Shown in pieces: positions 1 to 9,096 of a stretch of 64,000 bases of DNA. The stretch's first letter is position 1. The number at the start of each line of letters is the position of its first letter. Position numbers and translations under genes: made by a program. The stretch lies in contig NC_087062.1 of NCBI RefSeq assembly GCF_963678635.1, positions 11,080,670-11,144,669 on the forward strand, read 5' to 3'. Source of the DNA: Symsagittifera roscoffensis. Taxonomy: Eukaryota > Xenacoelomorpha > Acoela > Convolutidae. The notes under the pieces were generated by a model that searched no databases, was not told the origin of the DNA, and saw only the letters and a program-made list of their open reading frames with translations.

Positions 1-1850
1 GAATTGTATAAAATCCCTTTATTATCCATTTTAGTGCCGGATCTTGTTAACTATTCTTCCAATCATTTTTTTTATTTCGAACGGTATACCGAACTGTATA
101 AAATCCCTTTATTATCCATTTTAGTGCCGGATCTTGTTAACTATTCTTCCAATCATTTTTTTATTTCGAACGGTATACCGAATTGTATAAAATCCCTTTA
201 TTATCCATTTTAGTGCCGGATCTTGTTAACTATTCTTCCAATCATTTTTTTTATTTCGAACAGTATACCGAACTGTATAAAATCCCTTTATTATCCATTT
301 TAGTGCCGGATCTTGTTAACTATTCTTCCAATCATTTTTTTATTTCGAACGGTATACCGTACTGTATAAAATCCCTTTATTATCCATTTTAGTGCCGGAT
401 CTTGTTAACTATTCTTCCAATCATTTTTTTTATTTCGAACAGTATACCGAACTGTATAAAATCCCTTTATTATCCATTTTAGTGCCGGATCTTGTTAACT
501 ATTCTTCCAATCATTTTTTTATTTCGAACGGTATACCGTACTGTATAAAATCCCTTTATTATCCATTTTAGTGCCGGATCTTGTTAACTATTCTTCCAAT
601 CATTTTTTTTATTTCGAACGGTATACCGAACTGTATAAAATCCCTTTATTATCCATTTTAGTGCCGGATCTTGTTAACTATTCTTCCAATCATTTTTTTT
701 ATTTCGAACGGTATACCGAACTGTATAAAATCCCTTTATTATCCATTTTAGTGCCGGATCTTGTTAACTATTCTTCCAATCATTTTTTTTATTTCGAACG
801 GTATACCGAACTGTATAAAATCCCTTTATTATCCATTTTAGTGCCGGATCTTGTTAACTATTCTTCCAATCATTTTTTTTATTTCGAACGGTATACCGAA
901 CTGTATAAAATCCCTTTATTATCCATTTTAGTGCCGGATCTTGTTAACTATTCTTCCAATCATTTTTTTTATTTCGAACGGTATACCGAACTGTATAAAA
1001 TCCCTTTATTATCCATTTTAGTGCCGGATCTTGTTAACTATTCTTCCAATCTTTTTTTTTATTTCGAACGGTATACCGAACTGTATAAAATCCCTTTATT
1101 ATCCATTTTAGTGCCGGATCTTGTTAACTATTCTTCCAATCATTTTTTTTATTTCGAACGGTATACCGAACTGTATAAAATCCCTTTATTATCCATTTTA
1201 GTGCCGGATCTTGTTAACTATTCTTCCAATCATTTTTTTTATTTCGAACGGTATACCGAACTGTATAAAATCCCTTTATTATCCATTTTAGTGCCGGATC
1301 TTGTTAACTATTCTTCCAATCATTTTTTTTATTTCGAACGGTATACCGAATTGTATAAAATCCCTTTATTATCCATTTTAGTGCCGGATCTTGTTAACTA
1401 TTCTTCCAATCATTTTTTTATTTCGAACGGTATACCGAACTGTATAAAATCCCTTTATTATCCATTTTAGTGCCGGATCTTGTTAACTATTCTTCCAATC
1501 ATTTTTTTTATTTCGAACAGTATACCGAACTGTATAAAATCCCTTTATTATCCATTTTAGTGCCGGATCTTGTTAACTATTCTTCCAATCATTTTTTTAT
1601 TTCGAACAGTATACCGAACTGTATAAAATCCCTTTATTATCCATTTTAGTGCCGGATCTTGTTAACTATTCTTCCAATCATTTTTTTTATTTCGAACAGT
1701 ATACCGAACTGTATAAAATCCCTTTATTATCCATTTTAGTGCCGGATCTTGTTAACTATTCTTCCAATCATTTTTTTATTTCGAACAGTATACCGAACTG
1801 TATAAAATCCCTTTATTATCCATTTTAGTGCCGGATCTTGTTAACTATTT
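1..1850. repeat. 90-bp satellite array, about 20 copies, truncated by the window edge
   Basis: About 20.5 head-to-tail copies of a 90-bp monomer that includes GGATCTTGTTAAC and a run of seven or eight T. Copies with 8 T are 90 bp and copies with 7 T are 89 bp. In 1-540 and about 1400-1850 the two lengths alternate, giving 179-bp dimers; about 571-1340 is a uniform block of 90-bp copies. Second-order variants (GAACAG against GAACGG, CCGTACTG against CCGAACTG, CCGAATTG) follow the same blocks. Because 90 is divisible by 3, an open frame runs through the uniform block; it is a by-product of the period and not a gene. The array continues to the left of the window. Confidence 0.97.
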
Positions 1851-1947
1851 ATCTCCCCCCTTCCATATAAAGAAAGAATCGAACAGTTAAGAATATACAA
1901 ATTGTTCAAGGATCAAATACATGATATACAAATGTTAACTTGATCCT
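1836..1947. mobile_element. L-family inverted-repeat element fused to the end of the satellite
   Basis: The last partial satellite monomer runs into non-satellite sequence, and the whole stretch is bounded by GGATCTTGTTAACTATTT on the left and its near inverse AAATGTTAACTTGATCC on the right. That is the structure of a small non-autonomous inverted-repeat element. The left end is shared with every satellite monomer, which suggests the monomer arose from such an element or the array grew inside one. Confidence 0.45.
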
Positions 1948-2583
1948 AATTGGTTTACATACAATCGATTTTTTTACTAGTATAAAATCTGTACAAAAAG
2001 CAATTATAATCGATTGCAATCTTAGTTTTGCCAATGTGGGAACAGCAATTCAAGCAGAACATTTTCCACGAACTAATGTGCTGTGTGTGTGTAATAATAC
2101 TGATCACTAAGTCTTCAAATTGAGAAAACCCACCATTTTCAGTGGGTTCGGAAAAAGAGTCTAAACTCAAGTTGACCCCAAGCCCGGAATTCTTTAGTAA
2201 AAGGCGAAAGAATTTCACGATTAGGATCGGAGTCTAGAGTGATTTGTAAAGAAATTCACATTAATGTGAAATAAATATTTTTTGAAAATACAAAAACACA
2301 ACAACTGGTCTTTTCAAATTTTACTTTTGAAAAATTAAAAATAATTTTTGTTTCTAATTTTCTTTTACATCACGGTGTTAAGATATACTTAAAAGAAAAC
2401 ATCAATGAAACTCTAATAGGACGAAAAGATATTTCAATTTGAATAATTTACAGATAATCTGACGCATTTATTTGTCAAATTTCACGTTGACATATTTCAA
2501 ACAATTAAAAAACTCCGCAGCTCAAAACGTTTAGCGCAAGAACTGTCGCATTTCGAGATCAGATGTTTTCAGAACACCACTAA
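1948..2583. other. no gene seen
   Basis: AT-rich sequence. An 87-codon open frame on the minus strand (1955-2218) has no recognisable domain and no convincing splice partner, although 1948-3780 is where further exons of the FN3 gene could be sought. Confidence 0.5.
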
Positions 2584-3420
2584 GATCAAGTTAACCCACC
2601 CTCTTAAGTTAACCTCCCCCCTTCCTCCTCTATAGCTAGACCAAGCTAAAATCTTTGTCCCCAATAGTTAAATTCTCCAAGGATGTTAACTTGGTCTCAC
2701 TACTACATTAAGGATGCTATGGAATAATAGTCAACAAGGAACCCCATAATACCTCACAATTACAATAGGTCACAAGCGCATCAGACGCAGAGGAACTTCG
2801 GAAAAGTCTGACAAGTTTCTGTGGGATTTTTAGCGAGTTATATTGAACCGGAGCTCTATAACACGATACCCTCTTTGTAAAAGGAGGGAGATAGATTCGG
2901 GATCTCTTTTACTAACACCCCTTTTGGTACCTATTAAGAAGATGGTTAAATAGATTCCCTATTAACGAACTGCCACCACTATAAGAACTGGCTTTTTCTA
3001 GTTTCTCCTCACCCTGCTCGTAAATTTATCCTGGTCCAAAAAATCAAAGGGGGGACTGAAAAAGAGCCTAAGAACTAGATCAACGGTTAAGCATTTGTGA
3101 ATTTGTACCGGTCCAAGTTAACATCCTCCATCCAAATGCGTTTAGGGGAGAGGATGTTAACTTGGTTCTGAGTTCGATTTTGCAGCCAATCAGAATAGAG
3201 CATTTTACATTCAGCGCGTCGTAGCAAATTTAATTTAAAATGAACGCTGGGGTGGAGGATCATAACTTGGTGGTCTATCTTGAAGTCTATCTGGGGGGGG
3301 GGGGGGGGGGGATGTCAACTTGATCTTTTGTACCTAGTAACGAATCTCCCCTTTTACAAAAGGGGATGTAGTTAAAGAGATCCGATCCGAGATTCCTTAC
3401 TAAGATATGCTTTAAGGTTG
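2584..3420. mobile_element. cluster of L-family and related small inverted-repeat elements
   Basis: Several short elements lie end to end. 2584-2699 opens with GATCAAGTTAAC and closes with GGATGTTAACTTGGTC. 3115-3172 is bounded by CCAAGTTAACATCC and GGATGTTAACTTGG. 3262-3332 ends in ATGTCAACTTGATC. 2870-2960 and 3340-3415 carry a second motif, an interrupted palindrome CCCCTTTTACAAAAGGGG together with GGGATCTCTT or AAGAGATCC. None encodes a protein. They look like miniature elements of at least two families. Confidence 0.6.
3293..3311 (+). repeat. poly-G run of 19
   Basis: An uninterrupted run of 19 G between two L-family half sites. Length is likely to vary between individuals and may be mis-called in assembly. 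Confidence 0.9.
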
Positions 3421-3492
3421 TTTTAATTCTTTATAGGGGGTGGCAATACGTTACCCTATCCTTCCATATGGTATGCACTCAGGGGTTGATTT

Positions 3493-3538
3493 ATGTCATA
3501 AAATAATAGCCTTTCCCTTTGGTATTATTTTATGACAT
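3493..3538. other. perfect 16-bp hairpin
   Basis: ATGTCATAAAATAATA is followed 14 bases later by its exact inverse complement. No flanking gene or terminator context is seen, so this is probably a small foldback element. Confidence 0.7.
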
Positions 3539-3544
3539 CGTCCA

Positions 3545-3806
3545 TTTTCGGCTGACCAACCCTAATTTTTCTAAAATGGGGAAATATTTCGGCGCCAAAA
3601 TATACTAATTTTGATGGGAAAAGCGCGCGGGAAAAACGCAATTTTTTTACCTGTTTTTTTTTAATTTGGCTGCGGAGCTCTACAGCTTTCTGTTGAGAAT
3701 TCTAATTTTGCTGCGTTTTGATTGGTCAAAAATCGGCTAACTTAATCTACTTAACAATCTCCCTCCTTTCCTCGAGGGGGGGAGGGGATTGTTAAGTAGA
3801 TCCGTT
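3545..3806. mobile_element. Z-family fragment followed by a hairpin element abutting FN3 exon 6
   Basis: 3545-3690 carries the internal Z-family signature (GGCGCCAA, AATATACTA, GCGCG, AAAAACGC), as in the fuller copies near 14.8-15.2 and 61.9-62.3 kb. 3746-3806 is a foldback bounded by ATCTACTTAACAATCTCC and its inverse. The foldback reaches to within a few bases of the last FN3 exon seen, so it may have altered the 3' side of that exon. Confidence 0.55.
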
Positions 3807-3814
3807 GAACCTAC

Positions 3815-6800
3815 TGGGAGTGAGGTTGCCGAGGAATGGGAAGCGGACATCTGGACCCACTTGCAGTGTTCTCACTCCGCCGTCCAGAGACACCAGATAC
3901 CCTCCGATGGCCACTTTGGGGTGAGTCTCAATCAGGGACCACGTGAGCATCACCTGATAATGTCTTCATATATAGCCAGTAAAAAAGAGGGGTATTTTTT
4001 GTTTAAGGCCCAAAACTGATCTTCCCGGGTTGACCAAGTTTCAGTCATCTTGAACCTGTGCTGCCCAGCTTCAGTCATATTTCCTAGATGTTGAAGATTT
4101 ATGAAAGATAGCAAAGAAACTTTAAAACACATCCGGCTTTTTCCAAGATACCTAACCGCCCAAACTACAGGAATATAACCTGAGAAACATGCAAGATGGC
4201 TCCGGCAGCTCAACAGAGGAATTCGATTTTCGATGCAATTTTGAAAAGATTTTCAAAACTATTCAAGATTTTTTTCAAGAATCTTCAAGATTTTTCAAAG
4301 AATCTTCAAGATATTTAAAGATACCCAAGAAAAATTTCTTATCTTTCTTTCTATAAAATTTCATTAATTAATGAGCGAACACATAGACAACAAATTCGGA
4401 CTTTGTTTCAAGAAAATTAGCGCCAGTGTTTTGTGATCTTTCTGACCTGAAGGGGATCTAGGTCGCTGATTCGGATGTCTGGCTTGGAGGGCCTTCCGAT
4501 GGTGATGAAGAACTTGTTCACACTCCTGACTCTCTCGTTGAACACCATGCCATTGGCTGACACCTCGTAGATTGCCACCACGCGGAACCTATCAAAACAG
4601 AACAGAGATAATAACTGATCAAATTACATGAAACAAGGCTGATTTAAAATATTCGGACAAAACGAAAAAACTTGAATTTTTGAAAGCGTTTTTCTCAATT
4701 TGGGTTTAAAATTAGACAAAAAGTGAAGAGAACAAAAGCTACTTAGAATTTTACCAGAAATAAAATGCTGCAATTTTTTCTACGAAACTCTCAACCAAAA
4801 GTTTATCCCAAAAATGGGCCCTTTTGGCTTTTTTAATTAACCAATGATTACGCTGAAATAATCTCGTTAGTAAATGATGAAATTATATCACAAGAAGCTT
4901 CTTACATATCCCAACAAAGTTCTAGAAAAGTTAAATCTCCAAAAATTTGCGCAAACTGTGTAAAATTTGTTTTTCAGCTAAAATTTTGTTTTCATTTATA
5001 GCAAAAATCACACTTCATGACTATCAAACAAAAATATTGGATTTTATATAATAAAAACACATTTCTTGACTTTCAAGCAAAACTATTTTCTCTTATACAG
5101 GTTTTGGAGATTTAACTTTTCTAGAACTTTGTTGGGATGTGAAGGAGGCTTCTTTATGACATAGTTTCGCATCTATTAACAGAGTAGTTTCAGCGTAATT
5201 TTTGATTAATCCAAAAAGCCAAAACTATCCATTTTGGGGTAAAATTTTGGTTGAGAATTTCGGAGAAAAAATTGCAGCATATTAATTCTGGTGAAATTCT
5301 AAGCAACTTTTGTTTTGTTCATTTTTTGTCTAATCATAACCCTGTTTTTTTTCAAAATTTTGTCAAAATTTGGTCAAAGTGGGGTCTTAATAGTGATTTA
5401 CGAGAGTTCAGAAAATCAATTGGTCGATCTAAAAAAATGTCGACAAAATTTTTGAAGTTTTTTGAAAGTCCCCCCCCCCCCCCCTCGAGAAAATCATAGA
5501 TCCGCCCCTGCAATTGGAGAAAAACGCATTTGAAATTTCAAATTTTGTTCATTTTGTCCGGTTACTTTAAATCATCAGCACTGTTTTGTCACATTATAAT
5601 ATTTTTTATTGTTTACAGGGCCATGACCGTGACCAACCTCATCACTTTGATCAATTTTTGATATGTACAAACAGGAAAAATTTGACTAAAAACTTTCTCA
5701 AAAAATGATTGACCAGCATCATAACTAAAAAAATTCAACATGCACTTAAACCAATTTCCCTAGTTTCGTCTGCAAGAATACGTGGAAATTTTCCATGACT
5801 TTTTATCGAATCACATTTATTGTTTTATTGTTTCATAATTTGTCATCCCGGATAATATTTCTGTTCGGCAGCTCAGAAATCTAAGCTGGATCTCAAATCA
5901 ACCCTCGCATGTCTCTTGACTCACTTGTACTTGTCGCCCGAGTTGAGACAGGTGAGAGTCGCGGTGTTGTCTTCTCCCGGGAAGGTCCACAGGTGCTGGT
6001 AGATCTGGATCTTGCCACTGTCGTCAAACGTCGAGGCACTACAAAAAAACAACGTCGAGGCACTACAAAAAAACTTCTTGGGTAACTGTGTTAACTAATG
6101 TGATTTGAAAGAACACTGGCTAAATCTTCTGCTGATTGTTCACCCGTTATTTGTTAGATAATTTTTTGTTGTTACAGTTTGGACAAGTAAAATAATGTTC
6201 AGTTAAAGCAACAATTAATTTGAAACAAGAATGAATATCCGATGTGAAACAAGGAAATCTTCCACTTTAGTTGTTTCGCTTCAAGTTCTTTTTAAGAGCA
6301 AGGCGTTCATGTAATTAAAATGAATCAGAAGTATTCTGACCTCCTCTCCGAGTCACAGTCGGGTGCGAAGTAAGTGCCCGTCACGTACAACTCATACTCA
6401 GTCAGCCTAAAACATCATCAGAGAAGAAGTTAATTATTGAAGAAGTGAACAAGGACAGCCGGTTTCTGTGCAGATAATTAAGAATGTATACTGACTTAAG
6501 AAAAGAAACACAAAAAAGAAAAAACTTGAAAAGAAGAGAAAAAAAATTGAAATATATACTTTTTTCCTTTTTAATTCATCTTTTTTTTCTAGAAAGCAAG
6601 ATTGAATGTGTTAAGATAGCTGAATCAACGTTAAAATTGTAATGGCACCAGCAGATTTAGGGGGGGGGGCAGAAAATCCGCCGCCCCGCCTTCAACTTTG
6701 GAGATCAACCTATAAGCCAGTTGTCTGTTTTATCTGGAAACCCAATTAAATCTGACCACAATTATTGCTGCGAAAAAAAAACAGTTTCATATAAAAAACA

Positions 6801-9096
6801 AGGATAGCCGATTACTGAGCAAGTACCACAGAATGTTACATAAGAAAGATTTTTTTTTTTCAAATTAATGTCGTTTTTGTTCTGCGTGGTGAGATAAAAG
6901 GTTCTTCACGAAAGCCTTGAACTTAAGCATACTCGGTACTCATAGTAAAACAGGCATATTGGACAACAGTGTGAGTAAAAAAAATTGACTAGAAGGACAA
7001 AAAAATCACTTTTTTGCACAAAAAGTTGAATTTTTGAAGTGTTTGATTACCAAAATTGCTTTCTAAAACTCCAAAAGCTAACTTTATTAGAATAAAAAGA
7101 AAACTTCACGGCTTAAGTTCATCATAATTAAACCTTTGTAAGCCTGCTCGATCGCTTTATTTGCTCGAAGTTGGAAAAATATATTATTTTCGATACTGGG
7201 ACAACTTTTTGAAAATTTTCAGATTTCATTTGAATCACGACGTCAATATGACATGTCACTCGTATCATTCCGATGTGAATAACGCTGATTCGATACCTGA
7301 ATAAAGACTTCCAGAAAATGCAACTTGATTAGAGCATAGATTTAGATAATATCCGAAGGTGTCAAACACTCCGAAGGCCAAACACCTGCCAAAGATGTCT
7401 AGCATTGAGAAGAATGAAATGATTGACAAAAGGAACTATCAAGAACTAAATAGACTTGGATAACTGATTTAGCACTATGACACCGATGATTATTTGTGGT
7501 ACTTGATTTGAGTGAAAAAAAATGTTGCGACTTTGCACGACTCATGTTGCGACCTTGCACGACTCATGTTGCGACCTTGTACGACCCATGTTGCGACCTT
7601 GCGCGACCCATTTTGCGACTTTGCGCGACCCATTTTGCGACTTTGCGCGACTCATGTGGCGACTTTGCGTGACCCTGTTGGACCCTCGGCCCGGAACAAT
7701 TCGTCCCAATTTTCAATGGTCGGAACAGTAAACTAAAAGTTATAAGAAATGATCGCCATAGGGGAGTGCGCGGTGGATAGAAATTTATTTTGTTCGAAGC
7801 TCATACTAGGTTACCGGAACAGACGATTGCATTACCTCAAGATGACGTCATCTGGTTTCACTGCTGTATGTTGTTGGGCAGAAGACGATGAAGTTCCATC
7901 GAATCTGCTCAACTTGCGACTGATCAGCTGTTTCTGATTGTTTAGGGGTTTGTTCACCCAATGCACGCGCACTAACCCCTCCTCTTTTTGTTGGACTTGA
8001 AGGAAGGGAGGATCCACCCCAGACATGTCAGCTTCTGTCTTGTCTTCCGTGTCCAGAAGATCGCATTTCTAAACAAGGATAGACGATTGCTGAGCAAGTA
8101 GCACAAAATTTTTCGACCACATTCTCAGCTTTTTCCCCAGTTAGTGTACTTGCTTCTATGTCGTGTGATGATAGAGCTATTTAAACGCGTAGTTTAGTGA
8201 AATTTAGTGAAATAGGCATGAACGATTACGATTGTCTTCAAAAAAGTAGATAAACAAAAAAGATCAAATTTTTGTGTTCACTTTTTAGCACTAAAAACTT
8301 GAAATATTTTTGAAAGATTTTTTTTTACCAGGGAAGCGCTATATAAGGCATCCAAATCTTATTTTTTCTATTTTAGCCTAAATTGTTAATTTTTATACAT
8401 AACGAACGTTACTCGATCGATTTACTCGCTCGAAAAGAGAAGAAAAATCAAAAATTTTGAACCGCTTTTTCTTGACTCAGAAATTTTTTTGAAAATAATT
8501 TAATGTCGTTTGAATCACATTTAATAATTGAACCCAGTCCGATGATTATTTCTGGTACCTGATTTTGTGTGGAAAAAAAAAAGAAAAAACTAAAACACAC
8601 CTCTATATAAAGTTCCTCCCCATTTCAATGGCCGGAGCAATAATTCTAGAAAGATAGCAAATATCGACAATCATACCCTCGATAGACAATCACGAAAATT
8701 ACCGGGCTGATTAGGAATTAATCCGGCTATTGTTAATTTATCAGCCTTTTGAAAATCATTAAATCAACATAAACATACCTTCAGTTGTTCCCACGAAAGA
8801 GGAATCACTTTTTCCTCCATCTCCGCTTCTTCAAAGTCATCCACCGATTCAAACTTACGGAGAGCTCGGTTCTTCCGTTTTTGTTTTTCACCCTGCCCAT
8901 CTTTCGTCTGTTTGATCGTCGGCTCAAACCCCACTTTCAAATTATCCGACTGTTCCGAATGCCCCATAGGTTCCGACTGTTTTCCAGGGTTCGTAGACTC
9001 TCGACTCATAACTCCACTGTTTTCAAAAGTCTCGCTTTCAGACTTTTGACTTGAATTAATTTCAGTTTTTGACAGCACAACTTCTGAAGCTGCCAT
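3815..9096 (-). CDS. fibronectin type III domain protein, six exons, 3' end not found
   Basis: Six minus-strand exons join with matching phases: 9096-8779, 8068-7836, 6406-6341, 6038-5925, 4588-4447 and 3953-3815, about 337 residues. Residues 1-106 are Ser/Glu/Lys-rich and probably disordered. The start at 9096 has A at -3 and begins MAASEVV; an in-frame ATG at 9120 is possible. Residues from about 185 on form two FN3-like units. The first ends in a typical F-strand (NSGDKYKFRVVAIYE) and carries an enlarged loop. The second has LTWSLIE, a Gly-Tyr-Leu-Val strand and PFLGNLTPS. Exons are GC-richer than the introns. Introns 3 and 5 use GTCAGA donors. The last donor, GTAGGT at 3814, is provisional because the frame otherwise stops within six codons, in transposon sequence. 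Adhesion, receptor or scaffold roles all fit; no signal peptide is seen, so a cytoplasmic scaffold is plausible. Family not recognised. Confidence 0.72.
4632..5590. mobile_element. large foldback element in FN3 intron 4
   Basis: The sequence of about 4632-4957 recurs inverted at about 5092-5590. Core arms of about 260 bp (4697-4957 against 5092-5347) are separated by about 135 bp. The outer arm parts also match but are split on the right by a nested Z fragment (5350-5513). Shared blocks include CCCAACAAAGTTCTAGAAAA with AGTTAAATCTCC, and TTAGAATTT with ATGCTGCAATTTTTTCT. No protein is encoded. Confidence 0.8.
5350..5513 (+). mobile_element. Z-family 3' fragment nested in the foldback
   Basis: Carries the Z-family 3' signature: GGTCGATCTAAAAAA, a long C run, CTCGAGAAAATC and the end AGATCCGCCCCTG. 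It interrupts the right arm of the surrounding inverted repeat, so it inserted later. Confidence 0.7.
6028..6075 (-). repeat. 24-bp tandem duplication covering the exon 4 splice acceptor
   Basis: A 24-bp unit (ACGTCGAGGCACTACAAAAA and onward) occurs twice in a row. On the coding strand each copy holds a T-rich tract plus TAG, so two usable acceptors lie exactly 24 bases apart (exon start 6038 or 6062). The upstream choice would add eight in-frame residues (SASTLFFC). Confidence 0.8.
6801..7727 (+). mobile_element. Y-family element carrying a 22-bp minisatellite
   Basis: Begins AAACAAGGATAGCCGATTAC with GAGCAAGTACCACAGAATG, and ends TTTCAATGGTCGGAACAG. Internal blocks match other Y copies (CGTGGTGAGATAAAA, TCGCTTTATTTGCTCGAA, TTTGAATCACGACG). 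At about 930 bp it is the longest copy, partly because of the minisatellite at 7522-7675. No coding sequence. Confidence 0.75.
7522..7675 (+). repeat. 22-bp minisatellite, seven copies
   Basis: Seven consecutive 22-bp units of the form ATGTTGCGACCTTGCACGAC plus TC, drifting toward ATTTTGCGACTTTGCGCGAC plus CC at the right. The period is not a multiple of three, so each copy is read in a new frame and the open frames here are accidental. Confidence 0.92.
8071..8638 (+). mobile_element. Y-family element abutting FN3 exon 2
   Basis: Begins AAACAAGGATAGACGATTGC with GAGCAAGTAGCACAAAAT, and ends TTTCAATGGCCGGAGCAA, with the shared inner blocks ACTCGCTCGAAAAGAG and GTTTGAATCACATTTAAT. Its first base lies directly against the AG of the FN3 exon 2 acceptor. 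On the minus strand its end (ATCCTTGTTT) is therefore the pyrimidine tract of that splice site. Confidence 0.75.

Noticed and set aside
571-1470. 299-codon open frame of 30-residue repeats
   Set aside because: It is the satellite read in frame. The 90-bp period keeps the frame open, neighbouring 89-bp units break it, and there is no start context or codon signal.
1-1850. CRISPR-like array
   Set aside because: Whole monomers are repeated with no unique spacers, and the genome is animal.
1955-2218. 87-codon minus-strand frame as a further FN3-gene exon
   Set aside because: No domain, low-complexity composition and no junction that continues the phase from 3815.
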